In this document: piece by piece, positions 1-5,437 of the stretch | How positions within the stretch are numbered: the stretch's first letter is position 1 | How the letters are laid out: every line of letters starts with the position of its first letter | Assembly (NCBI GenBank): GCA_903858195.1 | Contig: CAIOHW010000405.1 | Coordinates: forward strand, 1-6,633 | Length of the DNA stretch: 6,633 nt | Direction of reading: 5' to 3' | From: Oligoflexia bacterium | Lineage (GTDB): Bacteria > Bdellovibrionota > UBA1018 | Notes under the pieces: generated by a model | What the model was told of the DNA's origin: nothing | The model's input: only the letters and a program-made list of their open reading frames with translations | Databases searched by the model: none | Position numbers and translations under genes: made by a program

Positions 1-1
1 G

Positions 2-337
2 CCGCACGTGTTGCGCTACTGGGAAAGCGAGTTCTCTGAGATTGCCCCGGAAAAGACCGCGAGCGGACAAAGGGTTTACCGCAGGCGCACGGTTGAGACC
101 GTGCTCTTGATCAAGAAGCTTCTTTACCAAGACCGTTATTCAATCGATGGAGCCCGCCGTAGGCTGCGTGAGCTTCGGCGCGATGGGGCGCTTGCCTCTG
201 AGTGTCGCGAGGCTGCCGATCCGCTTCCGGCTGCCGAGCGGGACGCTCGCGCGCAGGCGCTCACCGGTGTTCGCAGGCTCCTGGCTGATGTCGAGTCGCT
301 GAACCAGCGGCCGATTCGCGATAGCCATCGCTACTGA
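2..337 (+). CDS. MerR-family transcriptional regulator, C-terminal part (5' end outside window)
   Basis: A MerR-type DNA-binding regulator whose start lies left of the window. The frame is open from base 2 and reads P-H-V-L-R-Y-W-E-S-E-F, which is the end of the winged-helix recognition region of the MerR family. The GTG at base 8 is therefore an internal valine, not the start. After it come an S-G-Q-R-V-Y-R-R-R wing segment, a V-L-L-I-K-K-L-L-Y helix, and a D-G-A-R-R-R-L-R-E-L helix typical of MerR proteins. The remaining roughly 50 residues are Arg/Ala-rich, with no cysteine cluster and no recognisable effector domain, so metal sensing is not supported. From memory, short MerR proteins of this kind sit downstream of ihfA in many delta-type genomes; that neighbour would be outside this window. 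It ends in TGA and converges on the ATP-grasp gene with a 6-nt gap. The target is unknown. Confidence 0.88.
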   Translation, partial: PHVLRYWESEFSEIAPEKTASGQRVYRRRTVETVLLIKKLLYQDRYSIDGARRRLRELRRDGALASECREAADPLPAAERDARAQALTGVRRLLADVESLNQRPIRDSHRY

Positions 338-343
338 GAAAAT

Positions 344-1312
344 CTACTTCGCGAGAGACCGGATGATCTGGCGAGCCAGGTCATGCCCCATGAGGTCTTC
401 CATCTGGACGATCAGCCCGGGACTCGTGATGTTGAAGTCGGTGACGAGCCCGTCGATCCAGTCGACCGCAGCCAGGCGGATCCGATTGCGCTTGAGCCAG
501 GCTTCGATGGCCCGCTGGCGGGGCTTGAGCACTGCTGGGATCGTTGCCTTTTGTAGGGATGAGCCGCGGTCCATGTCGATTTTGAACTCACCGCGCACGG
601 GCACCTTCTGGGCGCATGCAAGGAGTCTTGCGTCGACAAACCAGAGCCGGGTTTCGCCCTTCTTCATGATCCGGGGTAGGTATTGCTGCAGCAGGGCGGG
701 CCGGGTGAAGTCTTCGGTTGCGGATTGGAGCCTCTTGAGAACCAGGGCGGCATCCATCTCGGTATCGAGCTTCTCGACCCCCCGGCTCTGGGCACCGTGG
801 AGCGGCTTGAGGATGGCAGTCCTCTCAGCCTTTAAGAACCCAACGAGGCACTCAGGATCGGAGCTCACGAGCGAGCGAGGAGCGATGCAAGCTCCGCCCG
901 CATGGATTGACAGTGGGATGGTCTTTTCACTCAGGAGCGCGAGTGACGGAGCAGGATTCACAATGCGTCCGGGCACCACCTGCTGGAGCATCTGGAGCGG
1001 GTGCAGGTAGGCAAGATCGACGGGGGGGTCAACGCGGTAGTGGATGCGTGAAAACCGATCGATTCGAAATTCATCGGTTTCAGGGGCCTTGGCATGGGTT
1101 TTTCGAAGAGCGAATGGAGCGCCCTTGGGATCAAAACACGCGGCATCGATCATCACCGACCCATCCTGCCAGCGCAGTGACCGCACATCGCCCCACGCAA
1201 CGGGCTGGCCGAGCTCAAGCGCGGCCTCTATCAGGCGAAGCGTCGTATCCCTCGGATGATCGAGCGTGGACCAGGGGTCGGTGATCCAGAGCCAGCAACC
1301 TCGACGATTCAT
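344..1312 (-). CDS. Glutathione-synthetase-like ATP-grasp enzyme, divergent
   Basis: A 322-residue protein resembling bacterial GshB (about 315 residues), which joins gamma-glutamylcysteine and glycine using ATP. Matches in order: R-V-D-P-P (93-97; GshB has R-K-D-P-P), I-V-N-P plus S-E-K (117-130), I-L-K-P-L (167-171, ATP-binding lysine region), Q-Y-L-P (210-213), R-G in the flexible loop (240-241), V-D (283-284), and D-F-N-I-T-S-P (292-298; GshB has E-I-N-V-T-S-P). Two differences stand out. The glycine-rich small loop after I-L-K-P-L is G-A-Q-S-R-G instead of G-M-G-G-A-S. The first residue of the metal-binding E-x-N is Asp. I chose the ATG at 1312, which overlaps the ispA stop as ATGA; a GTG at 1399 would add 29 residues lying inside ispA. 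There is no strong Shine-Dalgarno sequence, so translation is probably coupled to ispA. No gshA is visible, so true glutathione synthesis is likely but unproven; another peptide-type ligase is possible. Confidence 0.82.
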   Translation of the reverse strand: MNRRGCWLWITDPWSTLDHPRDTTLRLIEAALELGQPVAWGDVRSLRWQDGSVMIDAACFDPKGAPFALRKTHAKAPETDEFRIDRFSRIHYRVDPPVDLAYLHPLQMLQQVVPGRIVNPAPSLALLSEKTIPLSIHAGGACIAPRSLVSSDPECLVGFLKAERTAILKPLHGAQSRGVEKLDTEMDAALVLKRLQSATEDFTRPALLQQYLPRIMKKGETRLWFVDARLLACAQKVPVRGEFKIDMDRGSSLQKATIPAVLKPRQRAIEAWLKRNRIRLAAVDWIDGLVTDFNITSPGLIVQMEDLMGHDLARQIIRSLAK

Positions 1313-2181
1313 GAGTGCGTTCCCGGATCCTGTGCGGCGGCAAGCTTCCGCTTGAGTTGGGTGGAGAGTTCGAGGAGTGGCCTGCAGTCGTTTGCCCACG
1401 CATTTCTGAGCCGATCTTCGGCCATGGAGAGGGCATGAGTGGCGCGCTCCCGCGCTTCTTCAAAGCCAAGATGCGAAAGGATGCTCGTGTACGCGTAGCC
1501 CGCCACTTGATCGCGTTCTTCTGCCGCGTCTTCGAGGTCATCGGCCGACTGAAACCCCAGACCAAAAGCGCTCGAGAACTCACGCAGGGATTCAAAGCGC
1601 GGAGAGGCGGTCTCCAGCCCTGCCAGATGGGCAGGAATCAGCAGGGCCGCATCAAACAGGGCTCCCGTCTTGAGGGCATGCATCTGCTCGAGGTCTTGAA
1701 GGGAACTTTCAGGGGTGAGCAGGAACTCGCGTGCCTGACCTCCGATCACGCCTCGTGGTCCGGTAACCTGAGCCAAAAGTGAAAAAGCGTTTTGCCAGGC
1801 GGGAGCTGGGCAGCCTTGGGCGAGGCTTTCGAGCGTGAGCTCAAAGGCGGCAGGAACCAGCGCATCGCCCGCCAGCAGTGCGAGGGCTTCGCCATAGACC
1901 TTGTGGTTCGTAGGAAGCCCCCGCCTCAGGTCATCATCATCCATGCAGGGCAGGTCGTCGTGGATCAACGTGAACGCGTGGATCCACTCAAGGGCAACTG
2001 CAAACGGCATAAAGTGGGCCCGAGGAACCGAAAGGCTCTCCGCCGAGGCCTGCATCAGTCGCGGACGAAACCGCTTTCCGGGCGACAGTACGCTGTAGCG
2101 GATGGATGCGGCAAGGTTTGGGGGAGTCGTCGCTCCGAGGATCCGGTCCAGACGCTCGCCGATGGCCTGCTCCCAGTCCAA
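1309..2181 (-). CDS. ispA: Short-chain (E)-polyprenyl diphosphate synthase, probably farnesyl diphosphate synthase
   Basis: A cytosolic 290-residue enzyme of the IspA family that condenses isopentenyl diphosphate with allylic diphosphates, feeding quinones and undecaprenyl lipid carriers. Visible motifs: P-G-K-R-F-R-P (34-40, substrate-binding Lys and Arg), the first Asp-rich motif D-D-L-P-C-M-D (75-81) followed by L-R-R-G (85-88), H-A-L-K-T-G-A-L-F (169-177), and a second Asp-rich motif D-D-L-E-D (214-218). The two-residue insertion in the first motif marks the bacterial type. Phe71-equivalent bulk just before it (F-T-L-I-H-D-D) suggests a C15 product. Oddly, the region after the second motif is about ten residues shorter than in E. 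coli IspA and lacks the usual G-K...K-S/T lysines. The start is TTG, 2 nt after the gspN TGA, with AGGGGG six bases upstream; no better start gives a family-like N terminus. The gene overlaps the following ATP-grasp gene by 4 nt. The usual xseB or dxs neighbours are absent within the window. Confidence 0.93.
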   Translation of the reverse strand: MDWEQAIGERLDRILGATTPPNLAASIRYSVLSPGKRFRPRLMQASAESLSVPRAHFMPFAVALEWIHAFTLIHDDLPCMDDDDLRRGLPTNHKVYGEALALLAGDALVPAAFELTLESLAQGCPAPAWQNAFSLLAQVTGPRGVIGGQAREFLLTPESSLQDLEQMHALKTGALFDAALLIPAHLAGLETASPRFESLREFSSAFGLGFQSADDLEDAAEERDQVAGYAYTSILSHLGFEEARERATHALSMAEDRLRNAWANDCRPLLELSTQLKRKLAAAQDPGTHS

Positions 2182-2183
2182 AC

Positions 2184-3182
2184 TCAGCCCCCTGCCGGAG
2201 CCGCAGACGGAGCAGTAGAGGGTGCCATCACCGGAGCGTAGGTCGGGCCGGTGAGCGTGAATGAGTAGCTTCCGTCCTGGGTCTTGCTTGCTCCCAGCAG
2301 TGCATCGATCAGGAAGAACGCCTTGTTCACGGCCTCCGAGATCCTGACTTTGGCATTGAGGCTCAATTGGGATGAGTCCCAGGTTTTTCCTAGAGTCACT
2401 TCGCCTGAGAGGGTTCCGGCAAGGTCATCTCCAGCTTCTGTGATCTTCCCGAGGCGCACAGTTTCCAGTTTTGCCCTTGATCCGGCGATCTGCACGCGAA
2501 TCGATCCCCCGCGAATGGAGAGGGCGGGGGCCTGAAAGCCCGCGATTTTCTGTGCGGGAAGGGCAATGGAGTCGAGATCGAGAGTGATGGCCCCTGTCCA
2601 GCCCGAAAGCTGCTGTGGATCTCCCGAGAGCGTGATGGATCCGCTCAGTGGGAGTTTTCCCGAGACTTTGGCAAGGAGGGGCAGCAGGCCGGCCCCGGCC
2701 TCGCCGAGATCAGCCTTGTCGAAAGAGACATTCATCGCAAACGAGCCCTTGCGGGCCCAGAAGGAAGCCTCGATTGCCGCGGACCGTTCTGCATCCGGGA
2801 TGATCGAGACGGAGGCACCCGCACGGCCTAGCAGCAGATCAAAGAGGGCAGGTCGGATCTTGAGCATGGCCCAGCGAATGCGCGTGGTGTTTCCCGAAGC
2901 ATCGCGGGTCTTGAGCGTGAGCTCCTCGAGCCTGAGGCCGGGGAGGGGGAAAAGCGAGACGCGAGTTCTTTGCGCCGAGATCTCCAGGTCGATCGGGCCC
3001 TGCTGGAGAGTACGGTTCACATTGGAAAGGATGATCTGCCCGATTTCCTGGTCCGGGAGCTTGGCCAGTGTGAAGGTGATGATGAGCCCGAGGGTGAGCG
3101 CAACCCAGCCCAGGATCCCAAGCCCCTTTTTTAGGCGGGTGTTCGAAGAGGAGCCTTCAATGATGCCCGCTTCAGTTTCCAT
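2184..3182 (-). CDS. gspN: Type II secretion system protein GspN (delta-proteobacterial type)
   Basis: A 332-residue protein predicted to be an inner-membrane accessory component of the type II secretion system. It has a short cytoplasmic N terminus with R-L-K-K (16-19), one membrane segment (about 20-40, G-L-G-I-L-G-W-V-A-L-T...), and a periplasmic body. The body is rich in beta-type repeats such as L-P-G-L-R-L-E-E-L-T-L and L-P-L-S-G-S-I-T-L-S-G. This resembles the GspN/AsmA-like fold described for delta-proteobacterial GspN, and the gene follows gspM as expected. The last 17 or so residues are an Ala/Pro/Ser tail without evident fold. The start is ATG 14 nt after the gspM stop, with AAGGA ten bases upstream that overlaps the gspM TGA. 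GspN is absent from many type II systems and its exact job is poorly known; in this fold class, lipid or outer-membrane assembly roles are possible. The assignment rests largely on position plus general character, so it is moderately firm. Confidence 0.85.
   Translation of the reverse strand: METEAGIIEGSSSNTRLKKGLGILGWVALTLGLIITFTLAKLPDQEIGQIILSNVNRTLQQGPIDLEISAQRTRVSLFPLPGLRLEELTLKTRDASGNTTRIRWAMLKIRPALFDLLLGRAGASVSIIPDAERSAAIEASFWARKGSFAMNVSFDKADLGEAGAGLLPLLAKVSGKLPLSGSITLSGDPQQLSGWTGAITLDLDSIALPAQKIAGFQAPALSIRGGSIRVQIAGSRAKLETVRLGKITEAGDDLAGTLSGEVTLGKTWDSSQLSLNAKVRISEAVNKAFFLIDALLGASKTQDGSYSFTLTGPTYAPVMAPSTAPSAAPAGG
2188..2193 (-). promoter_or_regulatory. Shine-Dalgarno sequence supporting the TTG start of ispA
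   Basis: AGGGGG on the minus strand, in the last codons of gspN, is six bases before the TTG at 2181. It supports TTG as the real start, since no in-frame ATG or GTG nearby yields an IspA-like N terminus. Confidence 0.65.
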
Positions 3183-3192
3183 CCTGGGTGAT

Positions 3193-3197
3193 TCCTT
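3193..3197 (-). promoter_or_regulatory. Shine-Dalgarno sequence of gspN
   Basis: AAGGA on the minus strand overlaps the gspM TGA stop (TGAAGGA) and lies ten bases before the gspN ATG. The overlap suggests that ribosomes ending gspM can help start gspN. Confidence 0.7.
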
Positions 3198-3793
3198 CAG
3201 TCGGTCTTGACCACGAAGGTCGAAATTTGCAGGGTTGCATCCAGATAGCCGGACTCATCCGACTGCGTAGCGACCTCGAGGTTCCGGAGCTTCACGGGTC
3301 TTGCCCCGTTTTCCATCTGGAAGATGAATCTCACGAGCTGGCGGACGTTGATCTTCTTGAGAGTCACCTGTGCCAGGGTCTCTTTGGAGCCTTCGCGCGG
3401 GGTGCCGACCTTCTCGTTCGACACATCGACGCTGGCAGGAGGCACGGCTGCCATGTTGGCAAGTCCGCCGAGATAGTCCTTGAGCGGCTGGCCTGCCGAG
3501 CTGCCCCCGCTTGCAGCTGACGGGATCTGCTCCTTCAGCTCACCCATTTCGTCATTTGCCGACCGGAGCAGCCGAAGAAGCTCATCTTTTTCGGCAATCT
3601 CGCTGCGGATCGAGTGCACGTTCCAGGCGGTCCCGATGAAGATCCAGGCCACCAGCAGCACTCCTGCGGCCGACGCGGCCCACTGGAGGTAGAGCTTGCT
3701 CTGGGCGTCGAGTTCATCCCATTTGGCCTTGAGTTGCTGGAACCAGGCCTGCTCCTGGATCTGGTCGAGGAGTCTCTGCAGAAAGGATGGCAT
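3197..3793 (-). CDS. gspM: Type II secretion system protein GspM-like (PilO-like inner-membrane protein)
   Basis: A 198-residue bitopic inner-membrane protein of the assembly platform, expected to pair with GspL and stabilise it. It has an amphipathic, Gln/Trp-rich cytoplasmic N terminus (1-33), one membrane segment (about 34-57, L-Y-L-Q-W-A-A-S-A-A-G-V-L-L-V-A-W...), a predicted coiled coil (about 60-85), a Gly/Ser-rich hinge (near 90-100), and a periplasmic domain ending in beta strands (A-T-L-Q-I-S-T-F-V-V). The K-I-N-V-R-Q-L-V-R-F-I-F-Q-M-E stretch resembles the ferredoxin-like fold of GspM/PilO. I chose the ATG at 3793, 2 nt after the gspL stop, because a perfect AGGAGG lies nine bases upstream; a TTG at 3835 would add 14 residues overlapping gspL and has no such signal. 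Sequence conservation in this family is low, so order and topology carry much of the call. Confidence 0.87.
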   Translation of the reverse strand: MPSFLQRLLDQIQEQAWFQQLKAKWDELDAQSKLYLQWAASAAGVLLVAWIFIGTAWNVHSIRSEIAEKDELLRLLRSANDEMGELKEQIPSAASGGSSAGQPLKDYLGGLANMAAVPPASVDVSNEKVGTPREGSKETLAQVTLKKINVRQLVRFIFQMENGARPVKLRNLEVATQSDESGYLDATLQISTFVVKTD

Positions 3794-3795
3794 GG

Positions 3796-5436
3796 TCACT
3801 GGCCTCCTGCCGGAAAGTTCGCTTTTCCGGTCCAAGTCATCCGGAACCGCTTGGGCTTCCCGTTTGAGGCGGGAACTTCCTCGAGAGAGGGTTTTTCAGA
3901 TCCCTTTGGGGTTTCCAGAAGCTTGGGTACGAGCAGCGACGAGAGCCGGTCAGCCGACTTTGCGTCTGCGGCAAGAAGGGTCAGTGTGACCGAGGAGTCC
4001 TTCTTGGGGTCGAAGCCAGACTCGGCGGCTGCCCCCACCTGGAATCGCATCACATCCACCACGACATCGCGGGGAATGCCGTCCGAAAGCGCCTTGAGGT
4101 AGGCAAGCGGTGACCTGGGATTGGGCCCATAAACGCGGGCAAGCTCTCGGTTCTTTTCGAGCTCCTTCTGGAGCGAGTTCTTGAGCGACTGCGGGCTCGC
4201 AAGGTAGGTGCGAAGCGCGCTCTGGCTGACGGATCCGAAAAACGCGCTCATGGCCTTCTTGAGTTGAGCGTCCTTTTCTTCGAGCTGCCTTCCGTAGATC
4301 CGTCCCTGCACTGCCATGCTGACGAAAAAAACCGAGCCCGCGACGGCCGCAGCAATCAGGGGTGCCTTGAGTGCTGCAAGATCCAGCTCGCGTCCCTGGC
4401 CAACTCGCGCGAACTCGCCCTTGCGGAAATTGATGCAAATGGAGCGATCCGAGCCCACCTGTGCCATGGCAAGGCCTGCTGCGATCGACATCTTCGCATC
4501 GGCCATCTCGGCGTAGCTCACTCCCGATGGGGAGAGAGAGCTCAGAGCCCTGAGGCGCTCGACGGGGAGGCGAACCGACTCCTCGAGCCAGTCCGAGAGG
4601 CCTCGAATTCCAGATGCTCCGCCCGATAGGAAAACGCGCTGGACGGGTTCGTGGCAGAGCCCCTTGCAGACCAGGTCCATGTGCCGGATCTCGCGGCGAA
4701 GGCCCTCGAGCGCGTCTCCCAGCAGGCTGATCAGGCCTTCCGGGTGTGAGTCCTCGATCATGGCGGGATTACGTAGGATGTTTTCGGCCTGCTCGCGCGA
4801 CACCGAGAGCCTGCGAGAGAGGGCTTCGACCAGATCTCGGCCGCCCCAGGCAATCTCGCGCCCCAGCATCGGAAAACCGCGCCAGTGGATATAGAACAGA
4901 GTCGACTGTTCGCCGATTTGCGCAACGATCAGTGGCTTCTCCTGACCGGAGGCAGGAACCACGCGGTTGATGAGCGTACGGAGCGCCCAGGCATCCGAAG
5001 TCACCACGTCAGGATCGATGCCCGCTGCACGGAGCTTTTCGAGCTCCGGGGCGAGGACCTTTCGCAGGGTCGCCGAGACGTGGACCTGCGATTGCTGTCC
5101 CACCTGCGCGAGGATCGCCGAGTCGATCACGCAGTTCTCGATTGGAAAGGGGAGCTCGTCCTCGAGCTCAAAGGCGATGGCCGACTGGATGGCCTTGCGA
5201 TCCCGCGTCGGGAGCTGGAGGTTTCTTGCAGTGAGTTTCGAAGACTTGAGCGAGACGACCAGCCGGTTCGGGGGCTGGGGGAGGGAACGAAGCGCCTCTC
5301 CGGCGACCGAGACTGCGTCCTGTCCCGGAAAGACCGCAACTTCGCGGTGATCATGGATCTCGAAGCGCCCGAAGGCGCTGTCAATTTCAACCAGCTTGAC
5401 GGCGCTGGTGCCGATGTCGAGCCCTACGATCCTCAT
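3796..5436 (-). CDS. gspL: Type II secretion system protein GspL (PilM-like actin fold plus PilN-like periplasmic domain)
   Basis: A 546-residue inner-membrane protein linking the secretion ATPase GspE to the pseudopilus platform. Residues 1-330 form a PilM-like actin fold: G-L-D-I-G-T-S-A-V-K (5-14, phosphate-1 loop), an E-L-E-D-E-L-P-F-P (90-98) segment typical of PilM, and L-S-G-G-A-S-G-I-R-G-L (270-280, adenosine motif). The phosphate-2 loop reads A-Q-I-G-E-Q-S-T (172-179), with Gln where PilM has Asp. Then comes I-N-F-R-K-G-E-F-A (335-343), the counterpart of the PilN N-terminal I-N-L motif, a membrane segment (about 357-377), a coiled-coil-like stretch (383-435), and a PilN-like periplasmic domain (L-A-Y-L-K-A-L-S-D-G-I-P, 444-455). 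It is longer than typical GspL (about 400). The ATG is one base after the gspK stop (TAGcATG) with only a weak ribosome-binding site, suggesting reinitiation. Confidence 0.93.
   Translation of the reverse strand: MRIVGLDIGTSAVKLVEIDSAFGRFEIHDHREVAVFPGQDAVSVAGEALRSLPQPPNRLVVSLKSSKLTARNLQLPTRDRKAIQSAIAFELEDELPFPIENCVIDSAILAQVGQQSQVHVSATLRKVLAPELEKLRAAGIDPDVVTSDAWALRTLINRVVPASGQEKPLIVAQIGEQSTLFYIHWRGFPMLGREIAWGGRDLVEALSRRLSVSREQAENILRNPAMIEDSHPEGLISLLGDALEGLRREIRHMDLVCKGLCHEPVQRVFLSGGASGIRGLSDWLEESVRLPVERLRALSSLSPSGVSYAEMADAKMSIAAGLAMAQVGSDRSICINFRKGEFARVGQGRELDLAALKAPLIAAAVAGSVFFVSMAVQGRIYGRQLEEKDAQLKKAMSAFFGSVSQSALRTYLASPQSLKNSLQKELEKNRELARVYGPNPRSPLAYLKALSDGIPRDVVVDVMRFQVGAAAESGFDPKKDSSVTLTLLAADAKSADRLSSLLVPKLLETPKGSEKPSLEEVPASNGKPKRFRMTWTGKANFPAGGQ
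3803..3808 (-). promoter_or_regulatory. Shine-Dalgarno sequence of gspM
   Basis: AGGAGG (as read on the minus strand) lies inside the last codons of gspL, nine bases before the ATG at 3793. It is the strongest ribosome-binding site in the window. It decides the gspM start in favour of 3793 over the TTG at 3835. Confidence 0.85.
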
Positions 5437-5437
5437 G

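Noticed and set aside
318..331. Possible bidirectional terminator between the MerR and ATP-grasp genes
   Set aside because: The stem is only 5 bp and neither strand has a T-tract after it.
363..1010. Plus-strand open frame (215 codons) opposite the ATP-grasp gene
   Set aside because: Ser/Arg/Trp-rich translation without motifs. The minus strand carries a coherent ATP-grasp protein.
1313..1399. Upstream GTG start for the ATP-grasp gene adding 29 residues
   Set aside because: The extension lies entirely within ispA and does not resemble a GshB N terminus; ATGA coupling at 1312 is the better choice.
2566..3210. Plus-strand open frame (214 codons) opposite gspN
   Set aside because: Ser/Arg-rich shadow with no ribosome-binding site or domain; gspN fits the operon and has a membrane segment.
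3794..3835. Upstream TTG start for gspM adding 14 residues
   Set aside because: The ATG at 3793 has a perfect AGGAGG at nine bases and directly follows the gspL stop; the added residues would only overlap gspL.
3950..4438. Minus-strand open frame (162 codons) overlapping gspL in the -1 phase
   Set aside because: Not an independent gene: Arg-rich translation, no start signal. It matters only as the possible product of the slippery site discussed in the findings.
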